The notes under the pieces are model-generated. The model saw only the letters and a list, made by a program, of their open reading frames with translations. It had not been told where the DNA came from and ran no database searches. This document shows, piece by piece, positions 1-9,125 of a stretch of 64,000 nt of DNA. Origin of the DNA: Methylococcales bacterium (GTDB lineage: Bacteria; Pseudomonadota; Gammaproteobacteria; Methylococcales; Methylomonadaceae); the NCBI GenBank assembly GCA_028714175.1, contig JAQTMV010000004.1, positions 1-64,000 on the forward strand, in the 5' to 3' direction. The translations under genes were made by a program, and so were the position numbers. Position 1 is the stretch's first letter, and every line of letters starts with the position of its first letter.

Positions 1-84
1 GAAGCCGCTTGGATTAACCCGCCCCTTCCACGGACGGTAAAGGAGGCTCACGACCAGGAAAACGGTACACTCGATCTACACTAA
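1..84 (+). mobile_element. C-terminal end of a probable transposase (insertion sequence right end)
   Basis: The window opens inside a plus-strand reading frame of 27 codons that stops at 84. The short peptide is too small to assign to a family. Its position explains the neighbour: the minus-strand gene starting at 212 runs normally for about 29 codons, then turns into unrelated sequence at about 125, next to a GGGTGTCTCAAAA stretch (97-109) that resembles an insertion-sequence terminus. The most economical reading is an IS whose transposase ends at 84 and whose end lies near 97-125. This is inference; the rest of the element is outside the window. Confidence 0.4.
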
Positions 85-89
85 TATTC

Positions 90-212
90 TTATAACGGGT
101 GTCTCAAAATCATTGACATATACCGAGGTGGTGAAAGTTGGTTATCCATCACTTGGAAGATCGCCTGGCTCATGCCAGCATCTGCGTTAACAGAACCAAT
201 TATCATTGCCAT
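90..212 (-). pseudogene. Truncated eCIS gene, N-terminal fragment
   Basis: ATG at 212, ten bases downstream (minus strand) of the end of the spike gene, in the same operon. It encodes about 29 credible residues (start MAMIIGSVNADAGMSQAIF) followed by a run-off peptide that stops at 90. The break point near 125 coincides with a likely insertion-sequence end, so the gene has lost most of its length. By position it would be the gene after the gpV-like spike, where PAAR or gp25-like baseplate genes usually sit, but the fragment does not show which. Nothing on the far side of the insertion is visible. Confidence 0.5.
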
Positions 213-221
213 ATTGCTCTC

Positions 222-1067
222 CTATTCCACCTTGTGCTTTGTTGAAAGAGGCACTTGAAGATTCATGGGCGCTACAGGGGGAGAAGTGGGTGCCCCAAGG
301 TTGCCTACATGGGTATGCGTGCTCAAGGCAATCAGGAAGCTGGATACGTTCGCCATAAGTTGGTTTCCCAGAACAAATAGTTCTGTTGCTCCACTGCTAC
401 CCACCTGAATTCCACCTGCTCCCAGAATTATTTTATTCCCGTTCTTATCCTGCACGGTAAGACCACTCTGTTCCATAATGATTTTGTTATCACTACTGAC
501 ACCATCGGAGATAGTGATACCTGAATCGTCGAGGATAACCTCATGCCCGTTGGTCCCGTCTGTGATTTTGATCCCTTCTTTGTTTAGAGTGATTACATGA
601 CCGTTTTTTCCTTCCTTAACCATTATCATTTCTTCATCATCCTTATCCTCGAATTGGATGGTATGCCATTTCGTCTTGATGATCTTCCGGGTCGGCGGAT
701 CTTGAACGCTGCCTTGCTCTGTTCCATCTACCTCGTTGGGTTTGGGCAGCTCGCTCTTACCCCCTGGCTTGCTCCAAAATGTACCTACCCAGATAGGAAA
801 TTCCAGGTCGCCTTCTTCAAATTCAACCCAGACTCCAGCGTCTTTTTCAGGAATAAAGAGAAATCCCTGATTGGCTTCGCCGCCATAAGGAACACAGGGC
901 ATGGACCAACCTGTGACAACGTCGTTACCCAAGACACTCGGAACCCTGAGCTTGAGTCTGCCAAGCTGTTCCGGATCAGCGTTATCGACGACAAGGCCAC
1001 GGTATTTTCCATAAAACCGCTGCTCTATCTTTTGAACCAGGTCGGCGACAATTCTCTCCAAGCTCAT
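222..1067 (-). CDS. eCIS spike protein, phage gpV/VgrG C-terminal-like (Afp8 C-terminal half)
   Basis: 281 residues. The N-terminal part (about 15-110) matches the OB-fold of phage baseplate assembly protein V/gp5 (motif YRGLVVDNADPEQLGRLKLR and a WVEFEEGDLEFPIWVG strand). The middle (about 130-230) is a run of short glycine-rich repeats (GHVITLNKEGIKITDG, GHEVILDDSGITISDG) typical of the triple-stranded beta-helix of a spike. It sits nine bases after the gpD-like hub gene with an AGGAG ribosome site. In Afp/PVC these two halves form one VgrG-like protein; here they are separate genes, as in many eCIS lineages. The expected role is the puncturing spike under the inner tube. Confidence 0.85.
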   Translation of the reverse strand: MSLERIVADLVQKIEQRFYGKYRGLVVDNADPEQLGRLKLRVPSVLGNDVVTGWSMPCVPYGGEANQGFLFIPEKDAGVWVEFEEGDLEFPIWVGTFWSKPGGKSELPKPNEVDGTEQGSVQDPPTRKIIKTKWHTIQFEDKDDEEMIMVKEGKNGHVITLNKEGIKITDGTNGHEVILDDSGITISDGVSSDNKIIMEQSGLTVQDKNGNKIILGAGGIQVGSSGATELFVLGNQLMANVSSFLIALSTHTHVGNLGAPTSPPVAPMNLQVPLSTKHKVE

Positions 1068-1076
1068 CCGTAACTC

Positions 1077-2183
1077 CTAAAACAGTCCAGTGGAAGCGGA
1101 GAACTCTTCCGAACCCGTGGGCATCAAGGCATTGCGTTTGACCCGAAAATACTGGGTATAACCCTCTGCGGTAAAGCTATGAGTTACGTGCGTTATGTAG
1201 TAAATCCCGCTGTACGTCTCGCCGATACCTTTGATAGTCACTGTACTCCTGGGTTTTAATACATGTCCATATTGATTGGCGGCTATCTCACCTTCACCCG
1301 TCACAAACCACTCTCCCTCGTGAAACAGCCCCTGGCAGAGGGCCGTCATTTCCTGGCTGCCGGTGGTGACAGTTTGCCCTATGATAACCAGCCCTGGCTC
1401 CATTCCGGTAGCAAGGAGGCCTGCGGAATCGGTGGCGCCCAAGGCTTCCTGACGACTCATTTCGGCTGAGGCATCCAGGATCTCCTTATTGATCCGATCT
1501 ATCTGAAACATTGCCACTTTCGTTGGCGTCATGGCATTAACCTTAATGGAAAAGCGATTGACGTTGGTCTCATTCCCGAAGTGGACGGCCAACACCGGCT
1601 GCGGCGTTGCATCCAATTGCGGGGAACGGAAGAAACCGGTGGTACCCTCAACGTAACATTCATATCCATTTATCAGCGCCAGGCGCTTGAGAAACTGAAT
1701 GTCTGTCTCACGCTGGATTACTGTGGAAACGGCCTCGTCGTGAATCACTTCGGTGTCCTCTACTTCAGGCGTGAAGCCATAATGATTAAATATCTCGGAA
1801 GCAATATCGCTATCTTTCTTGTTCGGCCAGTCCTTTAACTTGTCCTCGCGATCCATCAGTATGCTGCTGTCCATGCCCCAGATTTCCAGTACGCACTGGG
1901 TTGGATCAGGATCGAACACAGGCTTGGCATGGGTGATATAGCCGGATATTAGCTCCTGCGTATCGCTTTCCACGCCAGCAGTGATAACCACTTTCTTCCA
2001 AACCCTCAAGCGCTCGTCATCAAGAGGCGTCCAGCTACCGTCCTGTTCTGGGAGAAGTGCAAGGTTCAGTCTGAACATGCCGGCGAGTTCGTCGTCCAGC
2101 TCCACTTCTAAACTGATCAAGTCGGGATAGAGGTCGCTAACCTCTTCGTCTTCGATCTCGATCTTGAAGTTTTCATGCTCCAT
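1077..2183 (-). CDS. eCIS hub protein, phage late control D (gpD)-like
   Basis: 368 residues with the features of the phage late control protein D/gp27 hub family: the N-terminal beta-barrel (DDELAGMFRLNLALL), a WGMDSSILMDRE segment, the IFNHYGF and IQRETDIQFLKRLA block around 130-170, and a C-terminal GIYYITHVTHSF strand. It forms the ring that links spike to tube in contractile systems. It is followed nine bases later by the spike gene and preceded ten bases upstream by the LysM gene, so the three are one transcription unit. ATG start at 2183. Confidence 0.85.
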   Translation of the reverse strand: MEHENFKIEIEDEEVSDLYPDLISLEVELDDELAGMFRLNLALLPEQDGSWTPLDDERLRVWKKVVITAGVESDTQELISGYITHAKPVFDPDPTQCVLEIWGMDSSILMDREDKLKDWPNKKDSDIASEIFNHYGFTPEVEDTEVIHDEAVSTVIQRETDIQFLKRLALINGYECYVEGTTGFFRSPQLDATPQPVLAVHFGNETNVNRFSIKVNAMTPTKVAMFQIDRINKEILDASAEMSRQEALGATDSAGLLATGMEPGLVIIGQTVTTGSQEMTALCQGLFHEGEWFVTGEGEIAANQYGHVLKPRSTVTIKGIGETYSGIYYITHVTHSFTAEGYTQYFRVKRNALMPTGSEEFSASTGLF

Positions 2184-2193
2184 AAACGGCCTT

Positions 2194-2781
2194 TTACCCG
2201 ATTACATCCGGTGGAATGATGATCTTCTTTCCGACCCTGCCGATATTCTCCGGCTGCGTCACGCCAAAGCCCACAGCTGCCATAACATCGGCCAAGTCGC
2301 TAATACTGATATTCATCCGGTTATAGGTCACCGTCACGGCCAAGTCATGGCGCTCCACATTCACCTTTATTGTCTGGCCACCGATGGTCTGTTCCTGAGC
2401 GACCAAGCGTATCTCATCCACCACTTTGACACCCTCGACGCCAAGTTTCCGTTCAAGTTGCTTCAAGAGTTCGGCCCACGGTGGCTGACTTCCGCCGGCA
2501 AACGTCAGTGGAAAACTAGTGGTGACAATCGGCTCCTTCCCCAACAGGGCTTGAGGTGATGGAAATGCCGGGTTGGCGTCGCAGATCCGCCACCACTTTC
2601 TCGGCTGTTTGTAGTACTTGTAGGCGAGATGATCTAAACGATCCCCCGACTCCACGGTATGGAGGAAGATACCGGTAACCTCCGGCAATAGCCGTAAGCT
2701 CTTCGACTCCAGGCGCCGGCCTTGAGCGTCGACGGTTACAACATTGGGCAATTTGCGGTAGCGTGAGATCTTTGAAAACAT
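2194..2781 (-). CDS. eCIS LysM-domain baseplate protein (Afp7 C-terminal-like)
   Basis: 195 residues. A LysM-type motif is visible near 40-70 (FLHTVESGDRLDHLAYKYYK followed by WWRICDANPAFPSP), the classic arrangement of the tail/baseplate LysM proteins (gp53 and Afp7 class). The rest has no recognisable domain apart from a C-terminal GRVGKKIIIPPDV segment. Known relatives brace the hub to the wedge of the baseplate. ATG at 2781, five bases after the upstream tube/hub gene stop, so the two are probably translated together; in Afp7 both domains are one chain. Confidence 0.8.
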   Translation of the reverse strand: MFSKISRYRKLPNVVTVDAQGRRLESKSLRLLPEVTGIFLHTVESGDRLDHLAYKYYKQPRKWWRICDANPAFPSPQALLGKEPIVTTSFPLTFAGGSQPPWAELLKQLERKLGVEGVKVVDEIRLVAQEQTIGGQTIKVNVERHDLAVTVTYNRMNISISDLADVMAAVGFGVTQPENIGRVGKKIIIPPDVIG

Positions 2782-2786
2782 GTTCT

Positions 2787-3482
2787 CTATCCCGGAATTA
2801 TAACGTCGGCAATATCAGTGATGTTGGCCAGGTTCAACACGGACATGGCTTCTTTCATGGCTTTGGAATACATATAGGCGGTACTCTTGCCTTCGATAAC
2901 AGTCAGGCCGACCGTGGCAGTGGCACGGACAGGATTCAGATCGGTACTGTACTGCGTTTCAGTGATGTTCAGGCTGTTGATGTTCACAGGAAGAACCCGT
3001 TTGCGCCCCCAGATGAAGAGAATCAGTGGGGGATTTGCTCCCCGAGTAAAGCTGAAACCTTTCGGCGATAAGAGGCTCAAAGCTGTCCCAATCAGACTTT
3101 CACTCTTTGGATAAACCATTAACTCCAAGGTGGCAAGCTGCGGCGCAATGCCGAACTGTTCAGTGATAGTATCGCCGTCGTTCAACTTGTCGGTGGCGTC
3201 CAGACGAATTTCGAAGCCGATGGATTCTTCTTGAATAGTGACAGTCTGGAGTTCTTGGATGGCCAAAAGATCATCCTTATCCTCAAATTCCCGTTGATGT
3301 AATGCTCTAAGCGAACGATCTGTTGCTTGTTGACTACTAGGCGCAGAATAGGACAAGCTCCGATTGCGGGTAAGTTGAATCGGATTTAATTGAAACTCCA
3401 CAAACAGCGGCGGCAGGCTCAGGCCGTATTCGACCAAAGCGCCGCGGAGGATTTTGGGTTTGTTAGGGAAGCCGTCGGACAT
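2787..3482 (-). CDS. Contractile injection system tube/hub adaptor (CIS_tube, Afp7 N-terminal-like)
   Basis: 231 residues. The opening LVEYGLSLPPLFVEFQLNPIQL followed by RNRSLSYSAP is characteristic of the contractile injection system tube-protein family, which usually precedes or is fused to a LysM domain. A later strand (LPVNINSLNITETQYSTDLN) matches the beta-barrel core of these tube-like adaptors. It would cap the tube at the baseplate end and hold the LysM protein. ATG at 3482; the next gene upstream (broken cargo) ends at 3501. Confidence 0.75.
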   Translation of the reverse strand: MSDGFPNKPKILRGALVEYGLSLPPLFVEFQLNPIQLTRNRSLSYSAPSSQQATDRSLRALHQREFEDKDDLLAIQELQTVTIQEESIGFEIRLDATDKLNDGDTITEQFGIAPQLATLELMVYPKSESLIGTALSLLSPKGFSFTRGANPPLILFIWGRKRVLPVNINSLNITETQYSTDLNPVRATATVGLTVIEGKSTAYMYSKAMKEAMSVLNLANITDIADVIIPG

Positions 3483-3500
3483 GATGTTTTCTCTCAGAAT

Positions 3501-4891
3501 CTATGGATTGTCTTTACCAAACAGGCTCCCAAAACTTGTCCAGGTACCGTCCAGTGGAGATGAGACGACGCCATGCGCATGTGACTTTGCCTCTATCATT
3601 TCGTTGTTTCCGGCGTAAATGCCAACGTGATGATTACCCTTATAGCAGAGATCACCTTCCTGAAGATCTGCCTGGCCGATATTTCGATCACAACCCTGAT
3701 AGCCTCCCACGGTGTTTCGACCAATATCGTAGCCGGCTTGGTGGTAGTTCCAATATACAAAGCCACTGCAATCGAAATGACGGCGGCCGATACAACACTC
3801 GCCCCATATCCCGCTTCCCGCCGAGGTACCGCATCCTCCTCCACAGTCTCCCGAACCTTCCGTTCTGAGGAAAGAATCCCAAGGGCAATAGTAATCAAGC
3901 TCCGCTTCGCTAACTGTCTGCTCCATCTGAGGGAGAGCGCTAACCTCGGGCAGGGCATGCTTCCCGGCGCAGACACATCCACCGGCGACCTTCGCCACAC
4001 CCTGATACATTCGATCCATGACCACATCACCCAACCCCGCCCTTTCCCCCTCTGTCGACCACAGATAATGCGCGCCAATCTGAGCTCGCGCCGCACTTAC
4101 GATTTCACTTCTTATGGAAGCCTCGTTTTCTACCGGCGGTGTGGGCTCGCCGCAGCGTTTCTGTAACGACTGCTGCCCAACGCCACTCTGCTGCACCACA
4201 TGCGTAAGCTCATGCGCCATTAAATTTTTGTCTTGTTCACTTTCTCCTCGCCCCAACCAAATATGGTGTCCATAGGTGAAAGCCCTCGCTTGGATTTGTG
4301 ATGCAGCTGATGAGACTGATCATCGGTGTGCAGTCGTACATGGCCAAAATCAACACCAAAGCGGGGTTCCATAAACTGTCGCGTCGAAGGTGACAAGGGA
4401 TGATGGCCACCACTTTGGTTGAGCTTGATGTCCAGGTGAGAATCCAGCGTATCGTTATCACTGGATGTGACCCTTCGGATATTGATCCCTGCATTGGATT
4501 GCTCATTTTCAGGTTGTACAGATGAATCTGGCATCCGTATCACTTGTTCTGCCACCCGGTCAGCTTCTTGTTCGTAAACATCATTGGCTGCGCCTATCGT
4601 CAGCTTGGTTTGTATTTCTCTCATCTCTTCTTCTTTGCCAGCGCAACTTGCACAGGAACCGCCACAGGAACATTTGCGCTGGAGGATTGGAACGACGTTT
4701 TGAGCACTCGCCTCGTTTAAAGCCTGACGACTTTCAGCAGTGGATTGCAGGTAACTGTTGCTCAGGTATCGCTGCAGAAACAAAGAAGTATTTGTTATTG
4801 TCTGAGGTGCAACACCAGTACCTTCGTGCTGTTTTTCGCTCGATGAAGCAAAATGCCTGGATTGTTGCCTTGTGTCTTTCATTGCAAACAT
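3501..4891 (-). pseudogene. eCIS cargo: DUF4157 protein with NlpC/P60-like peptidase domain, frameshifted
   Basis: Two overlapping frames together make one eCIS cargo protein. The upstream half starts at ATG 4891 (GGGGAG ribosome site; an in-frame GTG at 4897 is less likely) and carries a cysteine motif CSCGGSCASC at residues 74-83, the IQTKLTIGAANDVYEQEADR block and the start of DUF4157. The downstream half resumes DUF4157 (GHHIWLGRGESEQDKNL, then the HELTH metal-binding motif) and ends in a cysteine-peptidase-like domain with FDCSGFVYWNY and HHVGIYAG, as in NlpC/P60 peptidoglycan hydrolases. The frame changes once, between about 4295 and 4325. DUF4157 is the recognised marker of eCIS payloads. 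Whether the shift is a real mutation, a sequencing error or slippage cannot be told. Confidence 0.75.
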
Positions 4892-4938
4892 AAACACTCC
4901 CCTTCAGGATGCTCTTTCGTACTTACATATGGCAATCA

Positions 4939-5457
4939 TCATGGTCGTTGTTCCGAGAGAATAAATTCCATGATAGTCAAAAATCGGGTGCATTTCTGTG
5001 TTATTACTGTCAGTCGGTATGGCCCGACTGTTAATATGTGAGCGGCACCCAATTGCTCCACGTAGCTCCAGCCGTAATATTTAGCTCGTACCGATAACCG
5101 ACTTTTTATGTCCGGATTACCGTATGTCAAGTAGGCTGCGCGCTGTTCCCCTACTGCCCATCGTGTGCTAAGACGCGGAAGTGGATAGTAATGGACTTGA
5201 CTAGCGTGCTCAATTCTCCCTTTATGGGCGGGGTGAAAGATCATGCTTGCTACGACTTGTATTACTTCCAGCAACCCATACGGGCATTGAGTAAGACCAG
5301 TGGGTTCACTCACAAATTTCTCCTCGATATTGACACGGGGCAACGATTGAACTCTTAATTGAACTTGATGACACATCCCTCTGGGGTCGCCGACATTGCA
5401 AGACTGAATATGTTGACCTGCGTCTTCTCCGAGAATAGTCACTACGTAATATTCCAA
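4939..5457 (-). CDS. Unknown protein downstream of the amidase cargo
   Basis: 172 residues, no family recognised. The frame begins at a TTG that lies inside the last codons of the amidase cargo gene (16-base overlap), which suggests translational coupling. The protein has no signal peptide or obvious membrane segment; composition is ordinary, with several Tyr, Gln and His residues. Its place directly after a payload gene would suit an immunity, chaperone or adaptor protein, but that is inference from position only. No strong ribosome site is visible, so the start or even the gene could be wrong. Confidence 0.5.
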   Translation of the reverse strand: MEYYVVTILGEDAGQHIQSCNVGDPRGMCHQVQLRVQSLPRVNIEEKFVSEPTGLTQCPYGLLEVIQVVASMIFHPAHKGRIEHASQVHYYPLPRLSTRWAVGEQRAAYLTYGNPDIKSRLSVRAKYYGWSYVEQLGAAHILTVGPYRLTVITQKCTRFLTIMEFILSEQRP

Positions 5458-6890
5458 CCATGATATTTTGTGGGTGGATCTGGGTTTCTAGCAAGGATGC
5501 CTCGCTTACCCCAAAATGGTTCATCCAAGTGATCCGAAGTGTGATAAGAGAAGAACAAGTTAGTCTTAGTTTTCTTGGTGACTACCATGGTGTGGCCGAT
5601 ATGCCCGCCGCCAGAAAAATCCATTTGCAACACGTCGCCCACGTTTAAATCTGCGACCTTTGCAGTGGTGCCCCTGCCACTTGCTTTCACAAAGTTATAA
5701 AAGTTCTGGGCACCGCCCCATGTATGGCTGGCGTGAACGTTAGGGATAGGCCACTTCCTGTCGCACCCATCCTTCTTAAACCACCAGACGGAATCTTTTG
5801 TTCTAACCGCGCAATATCCGCTGCCTACAATCATCGCCCACTCTCCAGCTTCCATTGCCTGTGAAGCGAAATTAGTGCAATCGTTACCGAACCGGCCATA
5901 CGCTTCATTCGTGCTCGTTGCCCATTTTTTTGCGTAAGCTGCAGCCGTACTTCCACTAAATAACTGGATCACGCCCTTCTTAAAAATCCCCTGATCTTGG
6001 CTCTCTTGAAGTAACTCAATATTCGGATGAGATAAAACTGTAGATCCACTATTTTCATGTTGCAGCATTTGCTCTGCCTTGTGATCGGCTTCCATCTCAA
6101 ACTCGTCCCCTGAATGTCCAATTCCTTCTCGCAAGATGTTCCCTGAAATTCCTCGCCTCTGTTGAGTAACATGAGTTAACTCATGAGCTATTAACTTTTT
6201 ACCTTCGGTTGAATCAGGCTGGTATTTCCCTTCCGCAAAAGCGACATGATTGCCAATTGTAAAAGCCTGCGCTCCCAATGAAGCAGCAAGTGCATTAGCC
6301 TGTTGACCATTATGAAAGTTTACACTGCTAAAACTCTCACCAAAAAATCCTTCCATTCTGGTTCTTACGCTATGGTCTATTGGGAAACCACTATCCAATC
6401 TGTTCAGAACCACGCCAGGTGAAATTATGTCAGGTTGGCTGATAAATTGATTGTCTGGCTTGGTTTGTACGGGTGAAGATGCAGGACTTTCTTCCTGTTC
6501 TTCTGGCATTCCAGAACCTCCGAAAGGTGATCCTTCTTCAATACTACCTACTCCTTCACCTGTATCTTCAATTTCCTCACTCGCGCCCGCTGCTTCAACA
6601 AACTCTTCACCTTCTTGGCTACTTAGCTCCTCCATCATCTCTTTTGGACGGGTCGGGTCAGTCTGAAGCTGCACCACCAGACCTATATTAGAAACACTCC
6701 CAGCTATCGCTTGGTTAGAAGCCTTAGGACTTTCGGCACTGGATTGCAGGTAACTGTTGCCCAGGTATCGTTGCATAAACAAGGAAGTATTTGTCATTTG
6801 TTGAAGGACGACGCCGGAATTTTCCTGCTGTTTTTCGTTTGACGAAGCAAAATGCCTGAATTTTTGTCTCGAGTCTTTTATTGCAAACAT
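5442..6890 (-). CDS. eCIS cargo: DUF4157 protein with C-terminal amidase-like domain
   Basis: 482 residues. Residues 1-55 nearly match the start of the second cargo gene (3501-4891). A low-complexity acidic linker (about 85-135) follows, then DUF4157 (about 160-245) with the metal-binding HELTH motif at 236-240. The C-terminal 170 residues carry GNDCTNFASQAMEAG (Cys at about 338) and GGGHIGHTMVVT, matching the putative amidase domain family (Amidase_6), which has a Cys/His active site. Likely a toxin or lytic enzyme loaded into the eCIS tube. ATG at 6890 with GAGGAAAG upstream, 16 bases after the AAA ATPase stop. Confidence 0.8.
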   Translation of the reverse strand: MFAIKDSRQKFRHFASSNEKQQENSGVVLQQMTNTSLFMQRYLGNSYLQSSAESPKASNQAIAGSVSNIGLVVQLQTDPTRPKEMMEELSSQEGEEFVEAAGASEEIEDTGEGVGSIEEGSPFGGSGMPEEQEESPASSPVQTKPDNQFISQPDIISPGVVLNRLDSGFPIDHSVRTRMEGFFGESFSSVNFHNGQQANALAASLGAQAFTIGNHVAFAEGKYQPDSTEGKKLIAHELTHVTQQRRGISGNILREGIGHSGDEFEMEADHKAEQMLQHENSGSTVLSHPNIELLQESQDQGIFKKGVIQLFSGSTAAAYAKKWATSTNEAYGRFGNDCTNFASQAMEAGEWAMIVGSGYCAVRTKDSVWWFKKDGCDRKWPIPNVHASHTWGGAQNFYNFVKASGRGTTAKVADLNVGDVLQMDFSGGGHIGHTMVVTKKTKTNLFFSYHTSDHLDEPFWGKRGILARNPDPPTKYHGWNIT

Positions 6891-6905
6891 ATGACTTTCC
6901 TCATC

Positions 6906-9125
6906 TCATCTTCTTACATGTCTGGGTTGACGAGCATCTTTCTCGTTCCACAACTTACCAATCTTCTCAAACTCCCGCTTCGCACCTCTCAAAACATGCT
7001 CCATTCCAATCACCCCGCCATTTTCGGCAGCCAGGAAGGCCGAGTTCAGCACAATATTCTTAATACTTCCACCAGCGATTTTGAGTTCTTGTGAGAGATA
7101 TTCAAAATCGATCTGCTCACTTAGTGGTGCTTCTTTCGGAATATGAGTTTGCCAAATCTTTAAGCGACTGACCTCATCGGGGAAAGGAAATTCCACGATA
7201 AATCTGATCCGCCGTGTGAAGGCATCGTCCATGTTTTCGCACAGATTGGTAGCCATTATGACTACCCCCTCATACTCTTCCATTTTTTGCAAAAGATAGC
7301 TGGTTTCTATATTGGCATACCGATCATGGGCATCCGATACTTCTGTACGTTTACCAAACAGGGCATCGGCCTCATCGAAAAAGAGAATGGCATTGCTGGT
7401 CTCGGCCTCCTGAAATATCTTCGCAAGATTCTTTTCTGTTTCACCGATATATTTGCTGACCACTCCAGACAAATCGATCTTGTAGAGATCCAGTTGCAAC
7501 TCACCAGCAATGACTTGAGCGGCCATGGTCTTACCCGTACCAGGTGATCCTGAAAACAGCATGCTCAGCCCCTTGCCATACGAGAGTTTTTTGTCGAAGC
7601 CCCATTCGCCGAAAACCCGGTAGCGATGTTTTACCTGGCTACAGATTTCCTTGAGGTGCACTAGCTTATCATCAGGCAGCACAAGATCTTCCCACCCATA
7701 ACGGGGCTCAATCTTGACGGCCAACTCGCTAAGTTTTTGGTTGGATTGATGACGGCAGGCTCGATACAGGTCGGTAAGAGCGATTCCCTTCTGTCCGTCC
7801 CGCATGGCGCATTCATTCCCTGCAAACTTAAAAGCATCCTGAATTTGTCCGGGGGTCAGGCGAAACTGGCTAGCCAATTGTGCAGCCCAAGATTCGGCCT
7901 CGGGCACTTGGTTTTGCAAACCTTTTTCCCAGACGGCTTTGCATAAAGGCACATCTGGAATAGACAGTTCAATAGCATGAAACAAGGCGTGTTCAAATAA
8001 GCCTTTGGGTGCCCAAGGCTTTTCTCCCGTCAGGAACACCAGCGAAGCATACTCCGCTATTACTTTGGAGAGGGTCTTTAAAATTGCTTTGTTGTCTTCT
8101 TTCAGCAATGCATCCACATTGTGGAAGTAAAGCGCGGTCTGCATTAACAAGCCTTCACGAAAGGCCAGCCTCAGTAACGCTTCTGCCTCCGGCCCGTGTT
8201 TCAGGAGCAACTCCATATCCACGGAAAGCATAGCATAGCCTAGCTGCCCGCACAGGGTGAGCGCAAGTGCCTGTTTGCCGACACCGTAAGGTCCGTAAAA
8301 ATATAAGACTAATTTTTTCTTTTCAGTCGCTTGTTCAGCGAAATGTCGCTGAGTCAGCTGTAGCAGTTTGGCTGTAATCGCCGGATCAACGAATAAGTCA
8401 TCAACAGCGGATGATGGACTGTACAATCTGGCCAGGTCGATTAACTGTGTATCAATGTGGTTTCTTCCCAACAGAAAATCGAGGATACGATGATCCAGGT
8501 TTAAAAACTGGGCCAGTCCGCTCGAACCGGACGGACTGTGGGGATCATCGGTCTTCTGTAAGATGCCTGCGCGCATCAGCGGCGCGTGCCCGGAGAGAAA
8601 GGCTCTGGCGTTCCACTTGTCGGCCTCGGTCTCACAAAGCAGGTCCAAGACCAGATCGACGCTGGGTTTTTTCCGGGTGATATCGTCCTGCAGGTAAGCG
8701 TAAAGCTTGTCGTATTTGCGCCGCAGCTCCGGAGCCAGACAAATGACAACGGCCTGGATTTCAAAAGGCGATAATCCAAAAAGATGGGCTAATTGGGGCA
8801 GCGCCAGAAAGATACCTTGCTCCAGCGCCCGGCTTACCTTGGCATTGATATACTTCTGGATAACTTCCAGTTGCTTGCGGATCTTCTGTATTTCAGGATA
8901 ATCGGGCGCGAACGCCCCGTCTTGACTGAGTAGCCAGTCCACTTCCCCATGCGATATATACGTGGGTTGGGATGATACTGCTTCTTGCGCTTTCTGAAGT
9001 TTCCGCTGAAATAACTCAACGCGCAGTTGGATCAGAATATCCAGCCGCCTTAATTCATCCACCAGATGGTCGTGGTTATCCTGGTAAAAGGCGAGTTCCG
9101 TCATGGTGTTTTGCTGACCGGTCAT
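6906..9125 (-). CDS. eCIS AAA+ ATPase (Afp15-like)
   Basis: 739 residues. The C-terminal AAA module has Walker A GSPGTGKT (about 526-533), Walker B ILFFDEAD (about 580-587) and an arginine-rich TRRIRFIVEFPFPDE stretch near 660. An earlier degenerate P-loop GPYGVGKQ (about 278-285), lacking the usual GKT/S, marks a second inactive AAA domain. This double architecture is that of Afp15/Pvc15, the ATPase conserved in almost all eCIS and thought to act in assembly or cargo loading. The ATG overlaps the stop of the DUF4255 gene (ATGA), so the two are coupled. Confidence 0.9.
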   Translation of the reverse strand: MTGQQNTMTELAFYQDNHDHLVDELRRLDILIQLRVELFQRKLQKAQEAVSSQPTYISHGEVDWLLSQDGAFAPDYPEIQKIRKQLEVIQKYINAKVSRALEQGIFLALPQLAHLFGLSPFEIQAVVICLAPELRRKYDKLYAYLQDDITRKKPSVDLVLDLLCETEADKWNARAFLSGHAPLMRAGILQKTDDPHSPSGSSGLAQFLNLDHRILDFLLGRNHIDTQLIDLARLYSPSSAVDDLFVDPAITAKLLQLTQRHFAEQATEKKKLVLYFYGPYGVGKQALALTLCGQLGYAMLSVDMELLLKHGPEAEALLRLAFREGLLMQTALYFHNVDALLKEDNKAILKTLSKVIAEYASLVFLTGEKPWAPKGLFEHALFHAIELSIPDVPLCKAVWEKGLQNQVPEAESWAAQLASQFRLTPGQIQDAFKFAGNECAMRDGQKGIALTDLYRACRHQSNQKLSELAVKIEPRYGWEDLVLPDDKLVHLKEICSQVKHRYRVFGEWGFDKKLSYGKGLSMLFSGSPGTGKTMAAQVIAGELQLDLYKIDLSGVVSKYIGETEKNLAKIFQEAETSNAILFFDEADALFGKRTEVSDAHDRYANIETSYLLQKMEEYEGVVIMATNLCENMDDAFTRRIRFIVEFPFPDEVSRLKIWQTHIPKEAPLSEQIDFEYLSQELKIAGGSIKNIVLNSAFLAAENGGVIGMEHVLRGAKREFEKIGKLWNEKDARQPRHVRR

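Noticed and set aside
4237-4506. Frame of 89 codons on the minus strand in the DUF4157 region
   Set aside because: It is the other reading frame of the frameshifted cargo gene, not a separate gene.
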